From the NCBI RefSeq assembly GCF_000154905.1, contig NZ_GG770539.1:2009177-2051322 (forward strand): a stretch of 42,146 nt of DNA, in the 5' to 3' direction. The position numbers and the translations under genes are program-made. This document shows, one piece after another, positions 34,559-42,146 of the stretch. The notes under the pieces are model-generated. The model ran no database searches. It was not told the DNA's origin and was given only the letters and a program-made list of their open reading frames with translations. Within the stretch, counting starts at the first letter, position 1. The number at the start of each line of letters is the position of its first letter. Origin of the DNA: Streptomyces sp. SPB074. GTDB lineage: Bacteria; Actinomycetota; Actinomycetes; Streptomycetales; Streptomycetaceae.

Positions 34559-34575
34559 CTCCTCGTTCCCGTGCC

Positions 34576-35673
34576 TCAGCTCGCGGCGCAGGAGGGGAGG
34601 CCGGAGGTCTTGCCCGCGCGGATCGTGTCGAGGGCCTTCACGGCGTCGCCGATCGTGCGGACCTTGACGAGGGTGAGCCCGTCGGGGGTGTTCTCGCGCG
34701 CGGCGGCGCAGTTGTCGGCGGGGGTGAGGAAGTACTGGGCGCCCGCGCGGCGGGCGCCGACCGTCTTCATGCCGATGCCGCCGATCGCGCCGACCTTCCC
34801 GTCGTCGTCGATGGTGCCGGTGCCGGCGACGAACTTCCCGCCGGTCAGGTCGCCGGGGGTGAGTTTGTCGACGAGGCCGAGGGCGAACATGAGCCCGGCG
34901 CTGGGACCGCCGACGTCGGCGAGCTTGATGTCGATGGAGAACGGGAAGGTGTGGTCCACTCCGGCGGAGATGCCGACGATGGGGCGGCGCGGGCCCTGGT
35001 CCTTGCCGGAGCGGACGGTCGTGACCGTGACCTCGCGGGCGCCGGTGGGCTCCTCGTGCCGCTTCTCGGCCTCGGCGGCCTTCGCGGCGGGGATCACGGT
35101 GAAGCGGACGGGCTCGCCGACCTCGTGCTTGGTGACGACCCCGGCGACGTCGTCGGCCTGCTCGACCTTCGTCCCGTCGACGCTCTCGATGACGTCCCCG
35201 GCGTGCAGCCGGCCCTCGGCGGGGCTGTCCTTGGTGACGGCGGCGACGACGATGCGCGAGGAGACGGGGATCCTGAGCTGGCGCAGCGCGGCGACCTTGG
35301 CGCTCTCCTGCGACTGGGAGAACTCCTCGGCGTTCTCCTTCGTGGACTGCTCCTCGGTGGTGCCCTCGGGGTAGAGGTTGTCGTGCGGGACGATGAGCGA
35401 CTGGCCCGAGAGCCAGCCCCAGACCGCCTCGGGGAGGTTCATCCGGTAGTCGGGGCTCGTGACGCGCACCGTGGTCATGTTGAGGTGGCCGCTCGCCTCG
35501 TACGTCTTGCGGCCCGAGACCTGGAGCACGGGTTCGCCGTCGTGGTCGGCGAGCGTGTTGACGGTGGGGCCCGGTGACATCTCCGCGTACGGGACCGGGA
35601 TCAGCACGCCCGCGCACAGGAGTGCGACGAGGACGAGTGTCGAGGTGAGGAGGGTCACGGTGCGGCGCGGCAT
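34576..35673 (-). CDS. YlbL-like PDZ-Lon-type secreted serine protease
   Basis: 365 aa. An N-terminal signal anchor (7-28) is followed by the conserved PYAEMSPGPTVNTL segment, a PDZ domain (about 135-195) and a Lon-like catalytic domain with Ser258 in GGPSAGLMF and Lys303 in GGIGMKT, the Ser-Lys dyad of family S16. The C terminus ends shortly after. Such proteins are membrane-anchored with the protease outside. The ATG at 35673 lies 6 nt after TACTGT (minus strand 35685-35680), so the mRNA may be leaderless. In Bacillus, YlbL degrades cell-division inhibitor YneA; the actinobacterial substrate is unknown. Confidence 0.92.
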   Translation of the reverse strand: MPRRTVTLLTSTLVLVALLCAGVLIPVPYAEMSPGPTVNTLADHDGEPVLQVSGRKTYEASGHLNMTTVRVTSPDYRMNLPEAVWGWLSGQSLIVPHDNLYPEGTTEEQSTKENAEEFSQSQESAKVAALRQLRIPVSSRIVVAAVTKDSPAEGRLHAGDVIESVDGTKVEQADDVAGVVTKHEVGEPVRFTVIPAAKAAEAEKRHEEPTGAREVTVTTVRSGKDQGPRRPIVGISAGVDHTFPFSIDIKLADVGGPSAGLMFALGLVDKLTPGDLTGGKFVAGTGTIDDDGKVGAIGGIGMKTVGARRAGAQYFLTPADNCAAARENTPDGLTLVKVRTIGDAVKALDTIRAGKTSGLPSCAAS

Positions 35674-35750
35674 GGCACGACAGTACGGGACGGGCCTGTG
35701 CGCGCACGTCCGGGCCCCGCGGGCCGGGCGAACGGGTGAGGGGCCGGGGT

Positions 35751-35942
35751 TCAGGCGCTCTCGGCGGGCTCTTCGCGCGGCGCGCGGCCGGCGCCCTGCT
35801 TCTCCATGGCGGCCCGGAACTTCTCGTAGCCGTCGAGCTCGGAGCCGTCGCCCGTCCGGCGCGTCCGCGCGGCCCACATGGCCCACAGCCCCGCGCCCAC
35901 GGCGGCCACGAGCGGAATCAGCAACCACGCGAGTGCAGCCAT
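35751..35942 (-). CDS. Small single-pass membrane protein
   Basis: 63 aa. One hydrophobic helix at about 3-25 followed by a charged tail with SELDGYEKFRAAMEKQ, which looks like an amphipathic helix. It lies 77 bp upstream of the YlbL gene in the same direction and may be co-transcribed. Similar proteins sit at the same place in other streptomycetes from memory. No function can be assigned. The codon usage fits a real gene (strong G/C third positions). The 163 bp upstream (35943-36105) hold no gene. Confidence 0.75.
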   Translation of the reverse strand: MAALAWLLIPLVAAVGAGLWAMWAARTRRTGDGSELDGYEKFRAAMEKQGAGRAPREEPAESA

Positions 35943-36105
35943 GCCGACCTCCGACTCCCCGACTGCGTCACCTACTGGCTGATCAGCAGATTAACCAGCA
36001 GCCAGTCCAACGCTCGCTGGCGGGGTCCGGTTACGCAACCGGAGGAACGGACGGGCCGAAGGGCACGGCGGCAGGGCGGGCCCGGCGCCCGGCGAGCGCG
36101 CGGCC

Positions 36106-36537
36106 TCAGCAGGCGCCCACCCATTCCTCGCGGCCGTCCGTGAAGCGCTGATGCTTCCAGATCGGCACCTCGTGCTTGAGGTCGTCGATCAGGCGGCGGC
36201 AGGCGGCGAAGGCCTCGGCGCGGTGCGGGCAGGACACCGCGACGACGACCGCGAGGTCGCCGATCGCGAGGTCGCCGACGCGGTGCGTCGCGGCGAGGGC
36301 CCGTACGGGGAAGTCGGCCGCGATCTTCTCCGCGACGCGCCGCAGCTCGGCCGCGGCGCTGGGGTGGCTGGAGTAGCTGAGCGAGGCGACGTCCTCTCCC
36401 CCGTCGTGGTCGCGGACCGTACCGACGAAGAGCGCGGTCCCGCCGGCCGCGTCGTCCCCGACGGCGGCGAAGACCTCGTCCACGGAGAGCGGGGTGTCCC
36501 GGATGGCGAGGAGCTTGATCGGGTCGGAGGAGTCCAT
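36106..36537 (-). CDS. moaE: Molybdopterin synthase large subunit MoaE
   Basis: 143 aa. MoaE inserts dithiolene sulfur into precursor Z using thiocarboxylated MoaD. The motif KHEVPIWKHQRF (121-132) carries the two catalytic lysines, and HRVGDLAIGD is the typical central segment. The ATG at 36537 follows GGAGGAG. No moaD or other cofactor gene is within the window, so MoaD must be encoded elsewhere. It lies 74 bp downstream of the epimerase gene and may share its transcript, as in other streptomycetes. Confidence 0.95.
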   Translation of the reverse strand: MDSSDPIKLLAIRDTPLSVDEVFAAVGDDAAGGTALFVGTVRDHDGGEDVASLSYSSHPSAAAELRRVAEKIAADFPVRALAATHRVGDLAIGDLAVVVAVSCPHRAEAFAACRRLIDDLKHEVPIWKHQRFTDGREEWVGAC

Positions 36538-36611
36538 GCCCCCATGGTGCCGCACCGGCGCGGGCCCTTCCCGCGCCCGGGGAGCGGGCCCGGGGGCGGT
36601 CCCCGGCGCCG

Positions 36612-37721
36612 TCACAGCCGTCGGCGCGCCTTGCGGGCCCGCCGGACGAGCGCTGCGGTGCCCAGCAGCGCCACGGTCGCCCCCGCCGCCCCGGCGGCCG
36701 TCGCGTCCTTGCGTCCCAGGCGCCGCCCGGCGACCGTGCGCCGTCCCGCGACCTCCTCCAGGAGTTCGGCCAGGACCTCCTCGTTGCTCCAGGCGGGTCG
36801 CCAGCCCGCGTCGTGGAGGCGGCTGCCGCTGACGACCCACGGGTTCATCGTGTAGGCGAGGTCGCCGGCCGGGGAGGGGGTGAGGCCGATGCGGTGCAGG
36901 CGGGCGGCGGCGCCGAGGGCGACGGCGGAGGGGAGTTCCATGCGGCGGATACCGCTCAGCTCCTCGACCTGCTCCTGTTCGAGCCAGCCCTCGCAGCCGA
37001 CCGCGAGTTCCCCCTCGGCCTTCTCCAGGACGGCGAACTCCAGGGCGCTGATCAGGTCCTCGACGTGGCAGAACTGCCAGGCGGGCCGGGAGCCCGCGAC
37101 GACGAGGAGGCGCGGGGACTCGAAGTAGCGGGTCAGCGCGGTGTCGGTGCCGCCGACGAGGACGGCGGGGCGCAGCACGGTGACGTTGAGCCCGGGGTGG
37201 GCGCGCGGGGCGCGGCGGGCCAGGCGCTCGATCTCCAGGAGGTCGCCAACGCCGGTGGCCTCGGCGGTCGCCTTGAGCTCGGCGTCCTCGGCGAGCGGCA
37301 GCGGGTTGTCGGGGAGCGCCCCGTAGACCATCGCGGAGGTGCACAGCACGACGCGGTGCACTCCGGCGGCGGCGGCGCAGGTCAGGACGGTCTGGGTGCC
37401 GCGCACGTTGTAGGCGGTGCGGGCGCCGGGCTCGGTCTCCAGGTCGAGATCGACGGCGAGGTGCACGACGACGTCGGCGCCGCGCAGTTTCTCGGCGAGG
37501 GCGGGGTCGCGGACGTCGAGGGTGTGCCAGGTGGCGTCGGGGTTGTCGCCGCGCTTCTCGTCGATCGCGAGGACCTCGCCGATGTCCGCGGAGGCGGTCA
37601 GGCGCTCCACGAGCAGGGCTCCGATGCCGGTCGCCGCGCCGGTCACGGCCACGACGGGACCGCGCGCGGCGGACCCGGACGGGTTTCGCGCTGCGCGAAC
37701 CTGCGGATCTGGGGAACTCAC
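36612..37721 (-). CDS. NAD-dependent epimerase/SDR-family protein with C-terminal membrane helix
   Basis: 369 aa from the GTG at 37721, which has GGAG 9 nt upstream and begins SSPDPQVRAARN as in orthologues. Rossmann motif VTGAATGIG (about 25-33), and the extended-SDR catalytic region TSAMVYG with Tyr but the following Lys is not at +4 (VYGALPDN), so classic epimerase chemistry is doubtful. The C terminus ends with a helix (AAGAAGATVALLGTAALV) and a basic tail RRARKARRR, suggesting membrane attachment. Substrate unknown. It is divergent from the Zincin_2 gene with 211 bp between. Confidence 0.85.
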   Translation of the reverse strand: MSSPDPQVRAARNPSGSAARGPVVAVTGAATGIGALLVERLTASADIGEVLAIDEKRGDNPDATWHTLDVRDPALAEKLRGADVVVHLAVDLDLETEPGARTAYNVRGTQTVLTCAAAAGVHRVVLCTSAMVYGALPDNPLPLAEDAELKATAEATGVGDLLEIERLARRAPRAHPGLNVTVLRPAVLVGGTDTALTRYFESPRLLVVAGSRPAWQFCHVEDLISALEFAVLEKAEGELAVGCEGWLEQEQVEELSGIRRMELPSAVALGAAARLHRIGLTPSPAGDLAYTMNPWVVSGSRLHDAGWRPAWSNEEVLAELLEEVAGRRTVAGRRLGRKDATAAGAAGATVALLGTAALVRRARKARRRL

Positions 37722-37932
37722 CAGGCGTCTCCAGCGGTTGTCTGTCGTATGTACGGGCATGACGCGTACGTACCAGGTGGCGTCCATCCTGCCGCAGGCC
37801 GTCCACCGGCGGAGCACCGAGCCCCGAGCCGGTCCCGGTGTCTACGCTGGGTGGTACGGGGCGCCGTGTGCGCGCCGCCCAGGGCAGCCGCCGCCGGACT
37901 CGTGCCGGTGGCCCTAACAGCCGAGGAAACCC

Positions 37933-39480
37933 GTGAGTGACAACCCATTCGGATTCGGCCTTCCGCCGGAGGAGCCGGACGACGGCGACGAAGGCAAGAA
38001 GAAGGACAGCACCGGCGGGTCCCAGGGCTCGGGTTCCGGCTCCGGGCAGACCCCGGGCAACCCGTTCGGCTTCGGCCTGCCGGGGGGCGCGGGCGGGGAC
38101 AACCCGTTCGCCGCGCTCTTCGGCTCCATGGGGCCGAACGATCTGGGCGCCGCCTTCCAGCAGCTCGGGCAGATGCTGAGCTTCGACGGCGGCCCGGTGA
38201 ACTGGGACATGGCGCAGCAGATCGCCCGCCAGACGGTCTCGCAGGGCACGTCGGAGGGCACGAAGGACCGCAGTGTGGGCCCGGCGGAGCGGGCGGCCGT
38301 CGAGGAGGCGGTGCGGCTGGCGGACCTGTGGCTGGACGACGCGACGTCGCTGCCGAGCGGGGCGGGCACGGCGGTGGCGTGGAGCCGCGCCGAGTGGGTC
38401 GAGGCGACGCTGCCGGTGTGGAAGGACCTGGTGGACCCGGTCGCGGAGCGGGTCGGCACGGCGATGGGCCAGGTGCTGCCCGAGGAGATGCAGGCCATGG
38501 CGGGCCCGCTGCTCGGGGTGATGCGCTCGATGGGCGGGGCCATGTTCGGCACGCAGATCGGGCAGGCCGCAGGGCAGCTCGCGGGCGAGGTCGTCGGTTC
38601 GACGGACATCGGGCTGCCGCTGGGCCCGGCGGGCAAGGCGGCGCTGCTGCCGCTCAACATCGAGGTCTTCGGCAAGGACCTGGGGGTCCCGCAGGAGGAG
38701 GTGCGGCTCTATCTGGCGCTGCGCGAGGCCGCCCACCAGCGGCTCTTCGCGCACGTGCCGTGGCTGCGCTCGCACCTGTTCGGCGCGGTCGAGGGCTATG
38801 CGCGCGGCATCCAGGTGGACACGTCGAAGCTGGAGGACGCGGTCGGCAATCTCGACCCGTCGAACCCGGAGCAGCTCCAGGAGGCGCTCCAGTCCGGCAT
38901 GTTCCAGCCGCAGGACACGCCCGAGCAGAAGGCGGCGCTCGCCCGGCTGGAGACGGCGCTCGCGCTCGTCGAGGGCTGGGTCGACGCGGTCGTGCACGCG
39001 GCGGCGAAGCCGCGTCTGGGCTCGGCGGACGCGCTGCGCGAGACGCTGCGCAGGCGGCGCGCCTCGGGCGGTCCGGCGGAGCAGACCTTCGCGACGCTGA
39101 TCGGCCTGGAGCTGCGTCCGCGCAGGCTGCGGGACGCCTCGCGGCTGTGGGCCTCGCTCGCGGACGCGCGCGGCGTGGACGGCAGGGACGGTCTGTGGGC
39201 GCACCCGGACATGCTGCCGACGGCGCGTGACCTGGACGACCCGGACGGTTTCGTGCACCGCGAGCAGCTCGACTTCTCCGAGCTGGACAAGATGCTCGGC
39301 GAGGCGGCCTCGGGCCAGGGCCCGGACCTGCGGAAGAAGGACGGCGGCGCGCAGGACGCGGACGATCCCGGCGACGGGCCGGGTTCCGGCGACGACTCCG
39401 GCTCGGGTCCCGGCGACGGCCCAAGTTCCGGTTCCGGTGACGGCCCGGGGGACGGCGAGGAGCGGGGTCCGGGCGCGTGA
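37933..39480 (+). CDS. Zinc-dependent metalloprotease-like protein (DUF2342/Zincin_2)
   Basis: 515 aa. A Gly/Pro-rich N terminus with two NPFGFGLP copies (3-10 and about 42-49) precedes the zincin-like domain (about 90-420). The helix LREAAHQRLFAHVPWL contains E-x-x-H in place of a canonical HExxH, typical of this family, in which proteolysis is unproven. The C-terminal 60 residues are a Gly/Asp/Ser-rich disordered tail (GDGPGSGDDSGSG). The GTG start follows GAGGAAA. Its stop overlaps the GTG of the NUDIX gene by 4 nt. Function unknown; some relatives are labelled F420-associated, but no F420 gene is near. Confidence 0.88.
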   Translation: MSDNPFGFGLPPEEPDDGDEGKKKDSTGGSQGSGSGSGQTPGNPFGFGLPGGAGGDNPFAALFGSMGPNDLGAAFQQLGQMLSFDGGPVNWDMAQQIARQTVSQGTSEGTKDRSVGPAERAAVEEAVRLADLWLDDATSLPSGAGTAVAWSRAEWVEATLPVWKDLVDPVAERVGTAMGQVLPEEMQAMAGPLLGVMRSMGGAMFGTQIGQAAGQLAGEVVGSTDIGLPLGPAGKAALLPLNIEVFGKDLGVPQEEVRLYLALREAAHQRLFAHVPWLRSHLFGAVEGYARGIQVDTSKLEDAVGNLDPSNPEQLQEALQSGMFQPQDTPEQKAALARLETALALVEGWVDAVVHAAAKPRLGSADALRETLRRRRASGGPAEQTFATLIGLELRPRRLRDASRLWASLADARGVDGRDGLWAHPDMLPTARDLDDPDGFVHREQLDFSELDKMLGEAASGQGPDLRKKDGGAQDADDPGDGPGSGDDSGSGPGDGPSSGSGDGPGDGEERGPGA

Positions 39481-40004
39481 GCCTGCACGCGGACGCGTAC
39501 GGCGTCCTGAAACGGTACGGGGCGCAGCCCGCGCTGCGGGACGCGTACCTGGCGCACCTCGACGCGCACCCGGACGGCATGTTCAAGTCCTGCGGGGCGG
39601 GTCATGTCACGGCGAGCGCGCTCGTGGTGTGCCCGGAGCGCGGCGAGGTGCTGCTGACGCTCCACCGCAAGCTGCGGATGTGGCTCCAGATGGGCGGCCA
39701 CTGCGAGCCGGGCGATGTGACGCTCGCGGAGGCGGCGCTGCGCGAGGCCCGCGAGGAGTCGGGCATCGGGGCGCTGGAGCTGCGTCCGGGCGGCCCGGTC
39801 CGCCTGGACCGGCATCCCATCCCGGGCCCGTGCACGCGGCACTTCGACGTGCAGTACGTGGCCCTCGCCCCGGCCGCGGCGGCGGCGCGGATCAGTGACG
39901 AGTCGCTGGACCTGCGCTGGTTCGGCTACGCGGAGGCGGCGGAGATCGGCGACTCGTCGGTGGGGCTGCTGGTGGGCGCGGCGCGGGAGGCGCTGGGGGT
40001 CTGA
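39477..40004 (+). CDS. NUDIX hydrolase
   Basis: 175 aa. The NUDIX signature is GGHCEPGD followed by REAREESGI: the REUXEEXGU half is complete, but the first part has Asp in the usual Glu position and one extra residue between the halves, a variant I have seen in actinobacterial GGHCE-type members. N-terminal helices (residues 5-30) precede the beta-core. It hydrolyses a nucleoside-diphosphate-linked compound; substrate unknown. Coupled by a 4-nt overlap to the Zincin_2 gene, so the two act in one operon. A perfect terminator follows 8 bp after the stop. Confidence 0.9.
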   Translation: MSLHADAYGVLKRYGAQPALRDAYLAHLDAHPDGMFKSCGAGHVTASALVVCPERGEVLLTLHRKLRMWLQMGGHCEPGDVTLAEAALREAREESGIGALELRPGGPVRLDRHPIPGPCTRHFDVQYVALAPAAAAARISDESLDLRWFGYAEAAEIGDSSVGLLVGAAREALGV

Positions 40005-40012
40005 GGGCGCTT

Positions 40013-40051
40013 CGGCGGTACGGGCCGGGGGCGCCCCGGCCCGTACCGCCG
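40013..40051. terminator. Bidirectional terminator, 18-bp perfect stem
   Basis: 40013-40030 pairs with 40034-40051 without mismatch, loop GCG. It separates the convergent NUDIX and AIM24 operons. Confidence 0.9.
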
Positions 40052-40089
40052 CGACCGTGCCGCTCGGTGCGAGGGCCGGCCGGTGGTCG

Positions 40090-40824
40090 TCACTCCCAGG
40101 CGTTGCCCTGGTTCTGGCCGGCGCCGTAGTGGCCGCGGATGCCGGAGAGGTCGGCGTGCTGCGGGGGGAGCATCTCGCTGGGCTGGACGAGGACGTGGCC
40201 GCGGCCGAGGAAGCTCAGTTCCCAGCCCTCGCCGGTGTTGCCCCGGCGGCGGAAGACGCCGCTGGACTGGGTCTGGGACTGCATCTGGACGCGCAGCGAC
40301 GTGCTCCAGGCGACGACGGCGTCCGAGTCGACGTTGACGTAGTTCTCGCCGGTGACCTGGAGGAGCAGCGGGGTGCCGGAGGTCATGAGGGCGACCTTGC
40401 CGCTGCCGGTGATGTTGAGCTGGTACTTGCCCGAGCCCGAGATGCCGTACTGGCTGTCGACGGCGATGACCTCGGTGTGCAGTGCGGAGTCGAGCGCGAG
40501 GACGTAGGCGCTGTCGACGGTGAGACCTTCGTGGTCGACGTCGAGGACGTGCAGGTACTGGCCGAGGTTGGCGAGGAACACGGTGCCCTGGCCGGTGCAG
40601 CGCATGAGGTCCAGGCCCTCGCCCGTCATGCGGCGCGAGCGGCGCTGGCCGCTGCTCTGGTACTCGCCGTCGAACTCCATGAGTCCCTGGTAGGCGACCA
40701 TGGCGCCCTTGCGGGCGAGGACGTCGTCGTGCCCGGTGAGGGCGATGCGCAGGAGCTGCGGGTTCTGGAGCGTCCAGCGTTCCTGGGTCTGCTGTTCGGT
40801 GTGTGCGAAGAGCGGGCTCTGCAT
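40090..40824 (-). CDS. AIM24-family protein (third of three)
   Basis: 244 aa. Beta-rich TRAP-like double-barrel fold of the AIM24 family; the pieces ARKGAMVAYQG, GEGLDLMRCTGQG and VDSAYVLALDSAL are family landmarks, repeated in the two neighbours. The C-terminal tail GIRGHYGAGQNQGNAWE is longer and Gly/Gln-rich compared with the others. Bacterial AIM24 proteins have no established function; the mitochondrial relative is needed for inner-membrane organisation. The ATG at 40824 follows GAGGGGGGA. It lies 14 bp after the preceding paralogue in the same operon. Confidence 0.88.
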   Translation of the reverse strand: MQSPLFAHTEQQTQERWTLQNPQLLRIALTGHDDVLARKGAMVAYQGLMEFDGEYQSSGQRRSRRMTGEGLDLMRCTGQGTVFLANLGQYLHVLDVDHEGLTVDSAYVLALDSALHTEVIAVDSQYGISGSGKYQLNITGSGKVALMTSGTPLLLQVTGENYVNVDSDAVVAWSTSLRVQMQSQTQSSGVFRRRGNTGEGWELSFLGRGHVLVQPSEMLPPQHADLSGIRGHYGAGQNQGNAWE

Positions 40825-40838
40825 GTCGGTGTCCCCCC

Positions 40839-41522
40839 TCAGCCCCGGATACGGAGCCGGTCGGTGCTGTCCTCGCTGGGCTGGACGACGACGATCCCCT
40901 GCCCCGAGAAGGCCATCTGGTACGCCTCGCCGCTGCCGCGGCCGATCATCGACCCGGCCTTGAAGCTGCGCTTGCCCTTGACCTTGAGGTTCGGGGACCA
41001 GGCGACGAGCGCGTCCGGGTCGACGTACGTCTCGTCGTCGCCGCGCCCGCAGTCGACGACGATGGGCGTGCCGCGCGAGGTGAGCGCGATCCAGCCGTCC
41101 CCGCCGACGGTGACGTTGAACATGCCCTGGCCCGCGAACTTCGCGAGGCCCTTGACGCGCTCGACGCCCCACTGGAGGTGCGCGTCGAAGGCGAGGATGT
41201 TGGTGCCGTTGACGGAGACGCTCTCGCCGCCCAGATTGAGGACGACGACGTCGGCGCCGTAGTCGGCGAGGTAGAGGAGTCCGTCGCCGCTGCACTTCAT
41301 GAGCGGCGCGCCCTCGCCGGTGAGCCAGCCCCCGGCGAGCCGGCGGACGGTGGGCGGGTTGGACTCGTACTGGACGAAGCCCTCGTAGGCGATCATCGAG
41401 CCGGAGCGGGCGTACAGGTCCCGGCCGGTGCTCATGGCGATCTTGGCGATGTGGTGGCCGTGCGTGTCCATCCGGGCCTGCACGGGCGTCGCGGCGAAGC
41501 CCGCGAGGTGCTGCTGCATCAT
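40839..41522 (-). CDS. AIM24-family protein (second of three)
   Basis: 227 aa, the middle paralogue. ARSGSMIAYEG, TGEGAPLMKCSGDG and VNGTNILAFDAHL correspond to the landmarks of its neighbours. It differs in having Asn-rich NGTNI and a short C terminus ending RLRIRG. The ATG at 41522 (or the adjacent Met codon at 41519) has weak ribosome binding features. About 35 bp separate it from the first paralogue, so three divergent copies form one operon and may assemble as a hetero-oligomer (inference). Confidence 0.88.
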   Translation of the reverse strand: MMQQHLAGFAATPVQARMDTHGHHIAKIAMSTGRDLYARSGSMIAYEGFVQYESNPPTVRRLAGGWLTGEGAPLMKCSGDGLLYLADYGADVVVLNLGGESVSVNGTNILAFDAHLQWGVERVKGLAKFAGQGMFNVTVGGDGWIALTSRGTPIVVDCGRGDDETYVDPDALVAWSPNLKVKGKRSFKAGSMIGRGSGEAYQMAFSGQGIVVVQPSEDSTDRLRIRG

Positions 41523-41557
41523 GCGCTTGCCTTGTCTCTCGTGGTCTCTCGCGGGCG

Positions 41558-42146
41558 TCAGATCTCGTAGGGCTGGACGACGATGAAGTTGCCCGGCGCG
41601 CCCCGGAACTGGAGGTTCACCGATTCGCCGCTGTGGCCCGGGTAGGCGTTGCGGCGCAGGCGCACCTGGCTGGAGAGCACGACCTGCGAGGCGGCCGACC
41701 AGGCGACGACGGCGTTGGCGTCGGCGAAGGTGGTCGGTGTGACCGGGAGGACGACGGGGGTGCCGTGCGTCTTGACGATGACGGTCCCGGTGCCCTGGAA
41801 CTGCATCGTGAAGAGCGAGCCGCCGGGGAGCCCGTGGCCGTCGATGCGGCGCACCTCGCGCTGGAGGGACTCGTCGAAGGCGAGGACGGATTCGGCGGAG
41901 ACGCAGATCGCGTCGCCCTGGAGCTCGATGGGGTGCAGGTGTGCCTCGTCCTCGGCGAGGAAGACCTGGCCCTTGCCCGTGCAGCGCATGAGCTGGAGTT
42001 CCTGGCCGGTGGCGTTGCCGACGATGCGGCCCTTGACACCCGCGCCCTTGTAGCTGAAGTCGACCTTGCCCTGGTAGAGCACCATGCTGCCCTGGCGCGC
42101 GAGGACGGGGCTGCCGTCCTCGCCGAGGTCGACGCGGACGAGCTTG
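41558..42146 (-). CDS. AIM24-family protein (first of three), 5' end outside the window
   Basis: At least 195 residues; the reading frame is open to the right edge, where KLVRVDLGEDGSPVLARQGS precedes MVLYQGKVDF. The Met codon at 42085 is therefore internal, by alignment with ARKGAMVAYQG and ARSGSMIAYEG of the paralogues. GNATGQELQLMRCTGKG and SAESVLAFDESL are the family landmarks; it ends NFIVVQPYEI. Around 20-40 N-terminal residues are missing from the window. Confidence 0.88.
   Translation of the reverse strand, partial: KLVRVDLGEDGSPVLARQGSMVLYQGKVDFSYKGAGVKGRIVGNATGQELQLMRCTGKGQVFLAEDEAHLHPIELQGDAICVSAESVLAFDESLQREVRRIDGHGLPGGSLFTMQFQGTGTVIVKTHGTPVVLPVTPTTFADANAVVAWSAASQVVLSSQVRLRRNAYPGHSGESVNLQFRGAPGNFIVVQPYEI

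Overview
The window is about 42 kb of very GC-rich DNA with strong G/C third-codon bias, frequent GTG starts and 1-4 bp start/stop overlaps. Gene content and order (dasA-dasR, nrdAB behind a B12 riboswitch, the epi-isozizaene synthase/CYP170 pair, def, rsrA-sigR, aroA-rsgA, hisN, catalase-Fur) match my memory of the core chromosome of Streptomyces coelicolor around SCO5190-SCO5232, so this is a Streptomyces chromosome, mostly conserved, with a short accessory segment. No search was run; family names come from motif and sequence recognition.

Layout. 1-2.6 kb: chitobiose-binding lipoprotein DasA, divergent from the global GlcNAc regulator DasR, with two dre-like operators on the dasA promoter. 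2.8-4.7 kb: DUF3311 protein plus MctP-type monocarboxylate symporter, ended by two tandem hairpins. 5.0-8.8 kb: class Ia ribonucleotide reductase nrdAB, preceded by tandem NrdR boxes and a cobalamin riboswitch. 8.8-11.4 kb: CYP170 P450 and epi-isozizaene synthase (albaflavenone pathway), translationally coupled. 11.7-15.8 kb: peptide deformylase, a TPR protein, the RsrA/SigR thiol-stress switch with an autoregulatory SigR promoter, and an alpha/beta hydrolase. 15.8-16.0 kb: a 31-bp tandem repeat. 16.1-21.7 kb: SRAP peptidase, M50-like membrane protease, aroA, rsgA, an SMR exporter and hisN. 22.0-22.1 kb: an 82-bp palindrome ending in two DnaA-box-like sequences. 22.1-24.2 kb: catalase and its divergent Fur-family regulator.

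24.3-30.6 kb is bracketed by two initiator tRNA-fMet genes. It holds the accessory genes: a TetR/methyltransferase divergent pair with nested operators, and a TetR/NmrA divergent pair whose NmrA gene carries an in-frame stop. It also holds a large Sel1/TPR protein that looks like core genome. 30.7-35.9 kb: UPF0182 membrane protein, PPA1309-family protein, a PDZ-Lon-type protease (YlbL) and a small membrane protein. 36.1-37.7 kb: MoaE and an NAD-dependent epimerase-like protein. 37.9-40.0 kb: a Zincin_2/DUF2342 protein coupled to a NUDIX hydrolase. 40.1 kb to the right edge: three tandem AIM24 proteins, the last cut by the window edge.

Regulatory logic is unusually readable: dre sites, NrdR boxes plus riboswitch, a perfect SigR promoter, palindromes at the TetR genes, and several genes whose -10 hexamer lies 6-8 nt before the start codon, implying leaderless mRNAs. 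The most unexpected structure is the DnaA-box palindrome between hisN and the catalase gene.
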